From Candidatus Brocadiaceae bacterium S225 (GTDB lineage Bacteria; Planctomycetota; Brocadiia; Brocadiales; Scalinduaceae), in assembly GCA_007859995.1 (NCBI GenBank), contig SMSL01000008.1, forward strand, positions 1 to 64,000: a stretch of DNA of 64,000 nt. Direction: 5' to 3'. The translations under genes and the position numbers were made by a program. A model generated the notes under the pieces. It was given only the letters and a program-made list of their open reading frames with translations, did not search any database and was not told the origin of the DNA. Positions 26,439-34,193 of this stretch are shown here, piece after piece; positions within the stretch are counted from its first letter, which is position 1; the number at the start of each line of letters is the position of its first letter.

Positions 26439-27842
26439 TCAGTATGCATGTTTGTTTACAAGACCTCTCCAGATAGTTAGCCACATTATCTCCATATCAA
26501 ATCTGAGACTCCAGTTTTCTATGTAATATAGATCATACTCAATTCTTTTCTCCAGCGAAGTATTCCCTCTCCATCCACTGATTTGTGCCCAGCCCGTTAT
26601 ACCAGCCTTCATTTTATGTCTCAACATATACTTAGGGATTTTGCTTCTAAACTGCTGTATAAAAAATTCTCTCTCCGGCCGTGGACCGACAATACTCATA
26701 TCTCCTTTGAGCACATTAAAAAACTGAGGAAGTTCATCCATGCTTGTCTTTCTCAAAAAAGCGCCAATTATTGTTTTCCGAGAATCGCCCTTTGTTGCCC
26801 ATACAGGCCCAGTCTCTTTTTCCGCCTGAGTTTCCATCGTCCTGAATTTCAGCATACTAAAAACTTTTCCATCCAGACCCATACGTTCCTGTTTGTAGAA
26901 AACAGGTCCTTTTGACGTTGCCCTTACCAAAACCGAAATAACAAGCATTAAAGGAGATACCGCTAATAATATGGTTATCGACAGTACTACATCTGCAACT
27001 CTTTTGATCACAAGATTCCAGCCATATAGAGGAGTATCCCTTAAACTGATTATAGGCATGCCTTCAAACTCACCAATACCTCCCCGTAATGTCGCAAGCT
27101 CAATCAAATCCGGAATTAGCATGATTGAAACCATCTCGTCGCCTATACTGTCAAGAATCCTCTTTAGCCTCTCATGAGCACTCAAAGGCAGCGTTATTAA
27201 AACCATGTCAATCTTTTGATCCATTACAATACTTCGGATATTGCTACAAGTATCAAGTACCTTAAAACCTTTCAGTTCATTACCAATCTGTGATTTATCA
27301 TCACTTAAAAAGCCTCTAATTTTGATTCCAAGTTCCGGATGATTATGTACCTTATCCGTAACATCCATTGCCAAGTTCCCTGTCCCTACGATTAAAGCAT
27401 GTCTTAAATTATATCCTCTCTTTCTAATAAACCTTAAAAACTCACGAAAAAGTATCCTTTCAACACACAAGATAATCATACAAATTATCCAAAAGTACAG
27501 AAAGGTAAGCCTTGAAAACTCATATTTTCTCACGAAAAACGTCAATGAAACCAAAATCAAGATAGCAATCGTAGTTCCCTTTGCAATATCAATTATCTCT
27601 GCAAACCTGGACGAAATTCTTCTTGGTCGGTACAGACCAAATGCCTTAAAAACAGTATACCAGAGTGGAAGCATAATAATGAGAAGCGTAAGATACGTGA
27701 CAAATGGAGGTATTCCTTTAGAAACGGGAATAACTGGAAAATAGAAACGCAAATAATAAGCCAGCATCCAGGAACAGCATAATGCTATCCAATCAAAAAT
27801 CAGAACCAGCGTTTCAAAAAATTTACTGTGTTTTTTTAACAT
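26439..27842 (-). CDS. Undecaprenyl-phosphate glycosyl-1-phosphate transferase (initiating enzyme)
   Basis: The 467-aa protein is a WbaP/WcaJ/CpsE-type polyprenyl glycosylphosphotransferase. Four N-terminal membrane helices (residues about 10-130) are followed by a CoA-binding-like soluble domain (HALIVGTGNLAMDV; DQKIDMVLITLPL). A fifth re-entrant helix (VADVVLSITILLAVSPLMLV) precedes the catalytic bacterial-sugar-transferase domain (GPVFYKQERMGLDGKVFSMLKFRTM, TSMDELPQFFNVLKGDMSIVGPRP, GITGWAQISGWRGNT). It starts repeat-unit assembly by moving a hexose-1-phosphate onto undecaprenyl phosphate. The gene is 3 bp from the glycosyltransferase upstream, so the two are translated together. Confidence 0.92.
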   Translation of the reverse strand: MLKKHSKFFETLVLIFDWIALCCSWMLAYYLRFYFPVIPVSKGIPPFVTYLTLLIIMLPLWYTVFKAFGLYRPRRISSRFAEIIDIAKGTTIAILILVSLTFFVRKYEFSRLTFLYFWIICMIILCVERILFREFLRFIRKRGYNLRHALIVGTGNLAMDVTDKVHNHPELGIKIRGFLSDDKSQIGNELKGFKVLDTCSNIRSIVMDQKIDMVLITLPLSAHERLKRILDSIGDEMVSIMLIPDLIELATLRGGIGEFEGMPIISLRDTPLYGWNLVIKRVADVVLSITILLAVSPLMLVISVLVRATSKGPVFYKQERMGLDGKVFSMLKFRTMETQAEKETGPVWATKGDSRKTIIGAFLRKTSMDELPQFFNVLKGDMSIVGPRPEREFFIQQFRSKIPKYMLRHKMKAGITGWAQISGWRGNTSLEKRIEYDLYYIENWSLRFDMEIMWLTIWRGLVNKHAY

Positions 27843-27845
27843 TTC

Positions 27846-29003
27846 TTATCTGTCCTGTAAGCCCTGTCTAAACTCTTTATATTCCTTTTCAATATATTTA
27901 TTAATTCTGTCTTTAAATATTGTCCTGTCAAAAGACTCTGCATTTTTTCTAATTACCTGCCAGTTAAACAAACCCTGTGTCTCCTCAAAACGAACTACAG
28001 CTTGTGCCAGAGACTCAGGAGCCTGCTCGCAAAAGAACATACCGGTAGCGTTACCTGATTGCCCCTTCTCGTTTTTAATATTTTCATCAAGAGGAACAAT
28101 TGTTTCCAGCGCACCACCCTTCCCATAGGCAATCACAGGCTTTCCGCATGCCTGTGCCTCTAAAGGTACAATACCAAAGTCCTCCACGCCCGGAAATATC
28201 AATGCCTTACAATTAACATAGTGTTCTCTAACTGTCTCATCTGACTGCCATCCCATAAGTTTGATATTTTTACCAGCCATTTTTTTTAATTTTTTTTCTT
28301 CCTGCCCTGAACCGATTACTATAAGCGGCAGAGCAATGGCATTGAACGCCTCAACGGCAATATCAACACGTTTATTTGGTGCAAGAGGTGAAACCATTAG
28401 ATAAAAATTCTCATTTGCTGACCCGGGTTTGAAATAAGAACAATCAACCGGCGGATATATCAAATCAGAATCCCTGCCATAGTTTTTTTTAATCCTTTCA
28501 GCAATGTATCTGGAAATAGCCACATACTTATTCACTCGCTTACTGCTTGCTACGTCCCATTTCCGCAAATAATTCAAAACAAGAGAAGTCGCGAATCTGG
28601 TAATAATGCCAGATCTCTCCTTGCTGAAATATAAATTGTACAAATCCCAAATATACCTCATTGGAGTGAAGCAATAGCATATGTGCAATGTATCTGCGCC
28701 GGTTATCACACCTTTTGCGACACAATGACTGCTAGACAAGACAAGATCATATCCCCGCAAATCAAAACGCTCTATAGCAGTTGGGAATATTGGCAGGAGA
28801 TGGCGGTACTTTTTCCTGATGAGAGGTAATTTCTGAATGAAAGAGGTTCTGATGTCCATGCCTTCTATGGTATCGGAAAGGCTTCCTTTATTATGCAACA
28901 GGGTGTATAGATGGGCATCCGGGAAAAGTTCACAAAAGACTTCAAGGACCTTCTCTCCACCACGCATTCCGGTAAGCCAATCATGTACAAGTGCGACCTT
29001 CAT
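27846..29003 (-). CDS. GT4 glycosyltransferase
   Basis: The 385-aa protein has a GT-B fold. The N-terminal half starts MKVALVHDWLTGMRGGEKVLEV, the acceptor-side signature of a WcaI-like GT4 group. The C-terminal half has NKRVDIAVEAFNAIALPLIV, KLMGWQSDETVREHYVNCKA and the donor-site EDFGIVPLEAQACGKPVIAY with the conserved Glu pair. It is expected to add a nucleotide-sugar-derived residue to the polyprenol-linked repeat unit. Its first codons overlap the stop of a HepT-like gene by 4 bp, so a toxin-antitoxin pair is translationally linked to an exopolysaccharide gene. Confidence 0.9.
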   Translation of the reverse strand: MKVALVHDWLTGMRGGEKVLEVFCELFPDAHLYTLLHNKGSLSDTIEGMDIRTSFIQKLPLIRKKYRHLLPIFPTAIERFDLRGYDLVLSSSHCVAKGVITGADTLHICYCFTPMRYIWDLYNLYFSKERSGIITRFATSLVLNYLRKWDVASSKRVNKYVAISRYIAERIKKNYGRDSDLIYPPVDCSYFKPGSANENFYLMVSPLAPNKRVDIAVEAFNAIALPLIVIGSGQEEKKLKKMAGKNIKLMGWQSDETVREHYVNCKALIFPGVEDFGIVPLEAQACGKPVIAYGKGGALETIVPLDENIKNEKGQSGNATGMFFCEQAPESLAQAVVRFEETQGLFNWQVIRKNAESFDRTIFKDRINKYIEKEYKEFRQGLQDR

Positions 29004-29458
29004 ATTCCTGAGATATAATTACATTTCTTACAATACGCTCTTATCTTTTCTGTACAATCTAAAAGATACGGAGTTAATTCTAATACCTTTTTATAAATGT
29101 CCTTTAATGCTTCAATATGATATTCATGGGCAATATCATTTCTTACTATTCTTATTTGAATAAATATATCCGCACTTTCAATCAGTCCTTTCTTTTCAGC
29201 CCTGTTAATCCTGTCTCTTATTGTACCCTCATCCTCAAGCTCGATCTTATCTAATACCCTGAAAACCTTTTGAATCAGCATATCGCTCATTCGCGCAAAC
29301 CTACTTGTAAACGCTTCAAATTGATCCATATCTTCAATTACATAATCTTCTTGAATGCCAATCTTTTGGCAATTTCCATAAGAATATTTTAAAATCCCTG
29401 TTGAATCTTCCAATAATTTCAATTCCTTACTCAATAATTCAAGTAAATCATCTTTCAC
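29000..29458 (-). CDS. hepT: HEPN toxin of the HepT family
   Basis: A 152-aa all-helical protein with the HepT catalytic motif RNDIAHEY near residue 106 (RX4HXY), the residues used by HEPN RNases. The N-terminal helices are charged (LLELLSKELKLLEDSTGILK). Located directly downstream of a minimal nucleotidyltransferase and overlapping it by 4 bp, it completes a HepT/MntA pair in which MntA AMPylates a tyrosine of HepT. The Tyr of HEY is the expected target. It overlaps the next gene, a glycosyltransferase, by 4 bp. Confidence 0.85.
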   Translation of the reverse strand: MKDDLLELLSKELKLLEDSTGILKYSYGNCQKIGIQEDYVIEDMDQFEAFTSRFARMSDMLIQKVFRVLDKIELEDEGTIRDRINRAEKKGLIESADIFIQIRIVRNDIAHEYHIEALKDIYKKVLELTPYLLDCTEKIRAYCKKCNYISGI

Positions 29459-29736
29459 AATAACGCCCCTTCTCTGTATGCAATTTTTACAAATGGATCG
29501 GTCGTATCCTGTGCTATAATTATGTGAATTTTCTGTTCCTCTAACTTTTCGTACAAATTCTTTCTTATTGTTATAGTATCATCATAACTTAACTTTTCAG
29601 ATATTATTAACAAATCTATATCGCCGCCTTTTGCGTGATCTATATTACGAGATCCAAAGAGATAAATTTCTGCACCTTTGTCCAATGAATTAACACTTTC
29701 TTTAATTGCTTTGATTTCATTTTCACTTATACGCAT
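29455..29736 (-). CDS. mntA: MntA-type minimal nucleotidyltransferase antitoxin
   Basis: A 93-aa protein with the polymerase-beta nucleotidyltransferase signature: IYLFGSRNIDHAKGGDIDLLI, in which GS and the DxD pair bind nucleotide and metal, with one residue fewer between GS and DID than usual. A third acidic site follows in KIHIIIAQDTTDPFVKIA. MntA transfers AMP to its HepT partner, here the gene 4 bp into its end. Complete and in its normal antitoxin-first order. Confidence 0.87.
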   Translation of the reverse strand: MRISENEIKAIKESVNSLDKGAEIYLFGSRNIDHAKGGDIDLLIISEKLSYDDTITIRKNLYEKLEEQKIHIIIAQDTTDPFVKIAYREGALL

Positions 29737-29807
29737 AGGCTAAATCTATTCTCGTTACATTTTTTCGGCTTAACTTTCCTGCCACAAAAGGCGCAAAAGA
29801 CGCAAAG

Positions 29808-30101
29808 TTAATCACGACTTGATAAAATATACTTTTTGACCTCCAGCCTGGGCGCTCCAAAATTTATCAGTAAGCCATGCTCTATCCTCGATGCACGAAG
29901 ATAACTAGGTAATTGAGCTGTATGATCACCAATAATTGTTTTACAAGCTTTCAGCTCTACGATCAAACAGTTTTCTACATACAAATCAGCAATAAAATCG
30001 CCCAAAATCGTTCCGTCTTCGTCTACAACCTGGAGAGGATACTGCTGTTCAACTTTTAGCTCTGCTTTTCTTAAACGATGTGCCAATCCATTTTCATTCA
30101 C
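29808..30101 (-). pseudogene. GxxExxY protein, C-terminal fragment
   Basis: The 97-aa frame begins NENGLAHRLRKAELKVEQQY and carries VVDEDGTILGDFIADLYVEN, LIVELKACKTI and ASRIEHGLLINFGAPRLEVKKY, the C-terminal three quarters of GxxExxY-family proteins. These have a PD-(D/E)XK-like nuclease look (DFIADL...LIVELKA). The expected N-terminal quarter is missing here but exists in the same orientation at 30367-30480, separated by a GIY-YIG gene. The gene was therefore split by insertion. The short 5' frame might still be translated from its own ATG, so function cannot be excluded. Confidence 0.75.
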
Positions 30102-30352
30102 CCAGTTAAATAAGATTTGAGCCTTTTCTTCAGGAACATTCTTCCATGGTATGATTTCAGATACTTTTCCCGTTTAGTTACATCGTTTTGGTCAAGACAT
30201 GCTTCGTAGTATATCAGTCTTAAAGGCATACGATCCTTAGTCGATTCCACATGCTCTTTGTTGTGCTGCTCAAATCTTAGTTTGAGATCTTTTGTAAACC
30301 CTACATAGAATTTATTATCCTTCTCGCTTTGAAGAACGTATGTATACAGCAT
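30098..30352 (-). CDS. Small GIY-YIG nuclease
   Basis: An 84-aa single-domain GIY-YIG nuclease: YTYVLQSEKDNKFYVGFTKDLKLRFEQHN supplies the GIY-YIG strands in variant form (split here as YTYVLQSEKDNKFYVG and FTKDLKLRFEQHN), with the catalytic Arg (LRFEQH), PLRLIYYEACLDQNDVTKRE with the metal-binding Glu in TKRE, and KSYHGRMFLKKRLK. The final residues KSYLTG and the stop are encoded by one arm of an inverted repeat that bounds the gene. It lies inside the split GxxExxY gene. Such mini GIY-YIG proteins resemble the UPF0213-like family, whose role is mostly unknown. Confidence 0.85.
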   Translation of the reverse strand: MLYTYVLQSEKDNKFYVGFTKDLKLRFEQHNKEHVESTKDRMPLRLIYYEACLDQNDVTKREKYLKSYHGRMFLKKRLKSYLTG

Positions 30353-30380
30353 CAGCAGCCCTCAAACTATTTAACCGGGT
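30100..30380 (-). mobile_element. Inverted-repeat-bounded GIY-YIG element interrupting the GxxExxY gene
   Basis: The 13-mer ACCCAGTTAAATA at 30100-30112 is the inverted match, 12 of 13, of TATTTAACCGGGT at 30368-30380. The interval holds only the GIY-YIG frame plus short leader sequence. On the minus strand the GxxExxY N-terminal part reads GHLERGY just before the left end, and NENGLAHRL resumes just after the right end. The element thus entered directly behind the Tyr of the GxxExxY motif. This is either a homing-endonuclease-like mini element or a transposon remnant. The boundary call is from sequence; mobility is inference. Confidence 0.55.
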
Positions 30381-30480
30381 AACCTCTTTCCAGGTGACCG
30401 TGACGAAGGTATTGATGCAATGAAAAACTGTTTTCCCTGATTAGATCACACAATCTAAATATTTCAGTTTGACTTTTCAT
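30367..30480 (-). pseudogene. GxxExxY protein, N-terminal fragment
   Basis: From an ATG at 30480 the frame gives MKSQTEIFRLCDLIRENSFS then LHQYLRHGHLERGYPVK and a stop. It contains the family-naming motif G-HL-E-RG-Y, after which the frame runs into the inverted repeat of the GIY-YIG element. Upstream, in frame with it, is a conserved leader block that recurs before the second copy at 35430. Joined with the fragment at 29808-30101 it would make a protein of about 130 aa, the normal GxxExxY length. Confidence 0.7.
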
Positions 30481-30497
30481 AATTTTTCTTGTGTTTA

Positions 30498-30529
30498 CCC
30501 CGTGAAACATGTACTTAATTTCACTGGGG
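30498..30529. repeat. Conserved leader hairpin upstream of the GxxExxY fragment
   Basis: CCCC-GTGAAA and TTTCAC-T-GGGG form a stem of ten pairs with a single bulge around a CATGTACTTAA loop. The same hairpin, with one base changed, stands at 35448-35479 ahead of the second GxxExxY remnant. Its position 18 bp before the fragment's ATG suggests a 5' leader structure or an element end. Confidence 0.45.
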
Positions 30530-30629
30530 TCTTTTGCCCTTTTTTGCGACAAATTTTCTTTTTCTTAAAAATTCTTATACGTTTCCTCAATTGCTCTCGA
30601 AAACACCTCTTTTTGTTTGTTATCTAATC

Positions 30630-31601
30630 TCATAATCCCTCTTTAACCAGATCGTGCATCCTCAACATACCAACAACAAGATTTTCCCTATTTAAGACAG
30701 ATAAAATTGTAATTGGCTTCTCTCTTTCCTGCATTATTCTTAGTGCTGAAAAGGCTTTTTCGCCCTCATAAACAAATACGGGATCGGGATTCATTATATC
30801 CTTAATTTTCATTGAAAAAATATTCTCCTCTTTCTCGATATGTTTTCTAATGTCATAATCTGTAACAAGCCCTATAAGCTTACCATCATTATCAACAATC
30901 GAAACCGCACCCGCAAATTTTCTAGATATTTCTGATATACAATTTTTGACACTTTCAGTGATATTGATTATCGGATTATTACCGCCTTTTAACATGACAT
31001 CAGAAACTCTCATCGTCAACCTTTTACCAATCTGCCCACCAGGATGAAGTAATGCGTAATCTGCCAAATCAAAGTCCCTCATCTTCATTAGGGCAACCGC
31101 CATAGCATCACCTAATACCATAGTAACTGTTGAACTAGTTGTAGGAGCCATATTGAGAGGACAAGCTTCTTCCAAATTTCCTATTTTAATAACTACATCT
31201 GAGTATTTAGCTAATGTAGAATTGACATTCCCCATTATTCCAATTATTTTTGCGCCAACACTCTTTATTGAAGGAAGGACACCATTTAGCTCAGAACTTT
31301 CCCCGCTTTTTCCAATAGCGATAACAACGTCTTCAGCGGCAATAATCCCCAAATCACCATGCATTCCCTCTGCAGGATGCATGAAGATAGCAGGAGTTCC
31401 AACACTTGACATGGTAGATGCTATTTTCTTCGCTACCAAACCGGACTTCCCAATTCCTGTCAGTACAACCTTTCCTCTACAGTTGAATATAGTTTCTACC
31501 GCGTTTTTAACGGAAGAATCAATATGCTCTCTCAGAAGAGAGAGACCTTTCATTTCGATATCAATGACCCTTGTTATTTCAGATTCTATATCTATATTCA
31601 T
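30630..31601 (-). CDS. kdsD: D-arabinose-5-phosphate isomerase (KdsD/KpsF/GutQ family)
   Basis: The 323-aa enzyme converts ribulose-5-P to arabinose-5-P, the first step to Kdo. The N-terminal SIS domain has GKVVLTGIGKSGLVAKKIAS (P-loop-like), MHPAEGMHGDLG with the catalytic His, and AIGKSGESSELNGVLP. Two CBS domains follow (residues about 205-323; VSDVMLKGGNNPII and IKDIMNPDPVFVYE). Length and motifs are complete. It lies in the accessory island between TA modules, and a mutated partial copy lies at 35981-36397. It probably feeds the KdsB-like enzyme at 48946. Confidence 0.9.
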   Translation of the reverse strand: MNIDIESEITRVIDIEMKGLSLLREHIDSSVKNAVETIFNCRGKVVLTGIGKSGLVAKKIASTMSSVGTPAIFMHPAEGMHGDLGIIAAEDVVIAIGKSGESSELNGVLPSIKSVGAKIIGIMGNVNSTLAKYSDVVIKIGNLEEACPLNMAPTTSSTVTMVLGDAMAVALMKMRDFDLADYALLHPGGQIGKRLTMRVSDVMLKGGNNPIINITESVKNCISEISRKFAGAVSIVDNDGKLIGLVTDYDIRKHIEKEENIFSMKIKDIMNPDPVFVYEGEKAFSALRIMQEREKPITILSVLNRENLVVGMLRMHDLVKEGL

Positions 31602-31677
31602 CCAAACCCTTTAATATACAAAGATAAACTACCAGATCACAACGCCTCTCTGATTCTTATTTTATTTACCGTGATAA

Positions 31678-31773
31678 CTACAAACTTACCAGTATAACTT
31701 TAAAATCTTTATTTCTTAGTGCTTTCACAATTCTATAATCAACACTCTCATCAGCAAGTATCCTAAGACTCAA
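31678..31773 (-). pseudogene. Truncated DUF5615 PIN-like toxin
   Basis: A TTG inside the end of the DUF433 gene opens LSLRILADESVDYRIVKALR then NKDFKVILVSL and a stop. The start (ILADESVD-RIVKALR) is the N-terminus of DUF5615 PIN/Mut7-C-like proteins, which are toxins paired with DUF433. Only about 31 residues survive of a usual 110-120, so the toxin is dead while the antitoxin remains. Confidence 0.6.
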
Positions 31774-31987
31774 TAAGTTCCTCCCTTGATATCACATCAG
31801 CAGAATAGGATAGCGCCGCCAAGATATCTTCCTTTGCCAAATTTGGATATGCCTCTAATAACTCTTGTATCGTTACTCCTTCTGAAAGCTTTTCAAGTAA
31901 AAGCGCTACCGTCACTCTTGTCCCCCTAATTACTGGTTTCCCAAGCATCACACTTGCACTTGCTGTTATTCTTTCTTTATAGTCCAC
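31763..31987 (-). CDS. DUF433 family antitoxin, copy 1
   Basis: A 74-aa protein with the DUF433 signature: MDYKERITASASVMLGKPVI, RGTRVTVALLLEKLSEG, ELLEAYPNLAKEDILAALSY. It is a small helical DNA-binding-like domain that accompanies DUF5615 PIN-like toxins. The paired toxin just downstream is truncated after about 30 aa. A second copy at 35720-35944 differs by one residue, and the surrounding DNA (31751-32034) differs by two bases in 284. Confidence 0.85.
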   Translation of the reverse strand: MDYKERITASASVMLGKPVIRGTRVTVALLLEKLSEGVTIQELLEAYPNLAKEDILAALSYSADVISREELIES

Positions 31988-32003
31988 GATTCAATCCTCC
32001 CTA

Positions 32004-32198
32004 TTAAATATTAAGCAACTCGTTTACAATGCTTTCATACGCCTCTACCTCTCTAATCCATAATATGGTAGCATCGAACAATCTCAATTTTATCTTAGTT
32101 CTTGAAACCTGTTCATCTTTAGTAAATTCAATGACCTCAACGGAATCAATAAATCCAGCAAACTCCTTTACCAACTTAACAACTTCATGTTCAGTCAT
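32004..32198 (-). CDS. TumE/DUF6516-like toxin, probably truncated
   Basis: The 64-aa frame has an alternating beta pattern (VEVIEFTKDEQVSRTKIKLRLFDATILWIREVE) like the N-terminal half of TumE/DUF6516 proteins, where IKLRLxDGTxLxVRE is typical. The usual second half with conserved W and H residues is missing; the frame ends in ESIVNELLNI. Its ATG overlaps the stop of the upstream pseudogene as ATGA, as in a TA operon. Its last 20-odd bases belong to the block also found at 35708-35991. Function is probably lost. Confidence 0.45.
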   Translation of the reverse strand: MTEHEVVKLVKEFAGFIDSVEVIEFTKDEQVSRTKIKLRLFDATILWIREVEAYESIVNELLNI

Positions 32199-32545
32199 TT
32201 ACCAAGCAATAGTTTAAGTTTCTTAATGTTAGAAGCTAACTCATCAGATACTTTCTGTAAATATGACCATTCTATCCAATCACCATGTCCTTTTTGAGTA
32301 TCAGGTACACTTACAGAAAAAGCACTGTAACCCATTCCATATTTTGATTCAAATATTGCTATTTTTTTGTATAACTTCTCCAGTTTTTTTTCTGGGCTAG
32401 TTTCTTTTGAACAATTTCCTTGGGAGCTTCTACATATATTGGTTCATCTATCTCGCCTAGAATATCCTTTATATCAGATGGTATTTTAATAGAGACACAA
32501 AGAACAAAAGAATTTTTCAATCGTCCGTAAAAGGAAAGACCGAGG
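32195..32545 (-). pseudogene. Frameshifted gene upstream of the TumE-like frame (possible antitoxin)
   Basis: Two overlapping frames join into one protein. The first gives LSFYGRLKNSFVLCVSIKIP then SDIKDILGEIDEPIYVEAPK and EIVQK. The second, shifted, continues SPEKKLEKLYKKIAIFESKY then GMGYSAFSVSVPDTQKGHGD and WIEWSYLQKVSDELASNIKK. The shift lies near an A-rich run around 32395. The helical C-terminal half (long E/K helix, DWIEWSYL) resembles the small partners of TumE-type toxins. I cannot name the family, and no normal start codon is visible upstream. Confidence 0.4.
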
Positions 32546-32613
32546 TCAATTCTTTTTCTTTGACATGCAATAAAAGTGATCTAAAGTTTAAAGTGCACTA
32601 AAGTGACTAAAAC

Positions 32614-32820
32614 ATGACCACGAAATACCCCGAAGATATAGACTACCTGGTGGAATATACCGATTCCACCCTGAAGGAATACGCATTGCATTCCGATTGG
32701 GCACGCAGGACAGGTTGTATTCCATGGGGTATACGCGATATAATTGAGATTGGAATTCTACTTGTGATCGGTGCTCAGGGTTCAGAGAAAGATTCCCAAT
32801 TGAAAAAACAAGGCAGATAA
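32614..32820 (+). pseudogene. Possible remnant of an acyl-CoA dehydrogenase N-terminus
   Basis: The 68-aa frame includes LKEYALHSDWARRTGCIPWG then IRDIIEIGILLVI, which resembles the N-terminal RTGxxPWxxxRxxxELGLLGI of acyl-CoA dehydrogenases. The remaining 500+ residues are absent. The leading ATGACCACGAAATACCCCGA also occurs, without an ATG, near 34524, so the first codons belong to a dispersed repeat. Alternatively the frame is chance. Confidence 0.3.
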
Positions 32821-33136
32821 GATACTTTCTTGCCGTTTTACCAAATCAATCGTTCCAAGTTTCTTTATCAATCGCTTTTTGTCCAATGTTCGGATTTGAT
32901 AACATAAGACGATGGACTCTTTCGTTAGTCCCCCCAACGCCCTTTGGAATCAAAGCTTCGTTTGGATAAACCTTTCGACCAGCTTTTCTTGAGGTGATCG
33001 GAAGCACATTTATAACAGGCATAATTTGATTGATTTGGTCTTCGCTAATTATCAGAACAGGACGAGTTTTACCTTGCTCGGAGCCGATGGCAGGATCAAG
33101 ATTAGCGAGGTAAACGTCCCATTTAAAGAAAGTCAT
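32782..33136 (-). pseudogene. mazF: MazF/PemK-type toxin disrupted by a frameshift at a G6 run
   Basis: The start is a normal MazF: FKWDVYLANLDPAIGSEQGK then TRPVLIISEDQINQIMPVIN, VLPITSRK. After PKGVGG the open frame turns to TNERVHRLMLSN and stops at 32846. In the other frame the same DNA reads LTKESIVLCYQIRTLDKKRL then IKKLGTIDLVKRQES, the expected MazF C-terminus (SIVLCxQIRTxDKxRL, LGTL). The join is at GGGGGG on the minus strand (32931-32936); five Gs would restore the whole protein of about 118 aa. The toxin is thus either inactivated or phase-variable, while the antitoxin gene is intact. Confidence 0.8.
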
Positions 33137-33139
33137 TTA

Positions 33140-33379
33140 TTACTGCCACTCCTCTAAGTCAACATGTTTTAAATCTTCAGATACCTCTCTTAAATCACCC
33201 AGGAAAAGCTTATCCCGCGTCGCATTTTTAAGTTCGTTCATTTTATTATTATAATCTTCAGTCTTTTTACTGAAAAATATAATGATCTCAACGGGATCGT
33301 TTTCCGGAATATGAGCAGGAATCTTGATTCGAATTTCATGATTCTTGGGAGTTCTTACAATTCGCTTGATTGCTTCCAT
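33140..33379 (-). CDS. Antitoxin partner of the MazF/PemK toxin
   Basis: A 79-aa protein with a beta-rich N-terminus (KNHEIRIKIPAHIPENDPVEIIIF) and a charged helical C-terminal half (NELKNATRDKLFLGDLREVS), the plan of a small addiction-module antitoxin. The stop codon lies 3 bp before the mazF start. I place it by context; the exact antitoxin family is not recognised. Confidence 0.6.
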   Translation of the reverse strand: MEAIKRIVRTPKNHEIRIKIPAHIPENDPVEIIIFFSKKTEDYNNKMNELKNATRDKLFLGDLREVSEDLKHVDLEEWQ

Positions 33380-33974
33380 ATTTTTCCTCTTTTGGGTATA
33401 GAATTTTTTGATATAAAAATGTATGAATAATTATAACTTAATGGAGCATAAGCCTCTACTACAAAATTAGCCAATAGCCAGTGTGCTATAATCACTGATC
33501 AAGGTGTGATTATCAAACCTGTAAAAATTCTTCTTTTTTTCTTTGCGGCTTCGTGTCTTTGTGTGATTACTTCCCACAAGGGCTGCCCAGCCTGAGGCAT
33601 AGAGGGTTACCCATCTCGCCACTTGACACAATCTTTTTTATTTTAATATTTAGTTTCTATCCTTCAAAAGACGGTTACGAAAACGGCTTACTACTTTATT
33701 AACAGCAGAATCACTTATTCCTCCACACCTTTGTTCAATTACCCTTAATGTAAAAAAACATTAAGGGGATCAAGTCTGCTTTTGACCTTTCTTTGCCAAG
33801 TTGGACTATAATTGATTATCAAATTTCCACAAAACCACACACCATCGTTAACAAATTTTATTCATTTGCAAAAAAAACTTCTTGCCACAAAAAGGCTCAA
33901 AAAGCACAAAATAGTTAACTACTAATTCTCACTCACCCGCCAAACAACACGTCGGACAAGAAGTATTATTTTAT
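33380..33974. other. Gene-poor stretch with a transposase-like fragment and dispersed repeats
   Basis: No intact gene is visible. On the minus strand at 33650-33755 a short frame reads RVIEQRCGGISDSAVNKVVS then RFRNRLLKDRN before a stop. This resembles the DnaA-C-like helix-turn-helix end of IS200/REP-type transposases, but is too short to be sure. Near 33545 and 33885 are copies of the degenerate dispersed repeat (CTTTGCGGCTTCGTGTCTTT; CTTGCCACAAAAAGGCTCAA). Confidence 0.35.
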
Positions 33975-34193
33975 CTAAAGAGCTTCCCAATCTACTTTAT
34001 CAATCCCTGCTTCTCTGTGGATTCGTTTAAGCAGATTTCTCCCAATATCACCTCTGTGCGGATTAGGGATTCGTACACGCAGACCTTCTTTAACCATAAA
34101 TTGGTGTTTTCTACCAGAGTATGGGCCTATAAAGCCAAGTTGCCGCAGATAGTAAATTAACTCCTTCCGTTTAATTGATCCAAACTTTGGCAT
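33975..34193 (-). CDS. hicA: HicA toxin
   Basis: The 72-aa protein is a YcfA/HicA mRNA interferase with a dsRBD-like fold. It starts SIKRKELIYYLRQLGFIGPY, followed by SGRKHQFMVKEGLRVRIPNP with the catalytic His in KHQFM, and HRGDIGRNLLKRIHREAGI. The start overlaps the last base of the HicB gene, so the pair is here in HicB-first order, the less usual arrangement. It appears intact. Confidence 0.9.
   Translation of the reverse strand: MPKFGSIKRKELIYYLRQLGFIGPYSGRKHQFMVKEGLRVRIPNPHRGDIGRNLLKRIHREAGIDKVDWEAL

Noticed and set aside
32614-32820. Treating the 68-aa frame as a real protein gene
   Set aside because: Its first codons are a repeat also found near 34524, and it breaks off after a possible acyl-CoA dehydrogenase N-terminus; listed only as a remnant.
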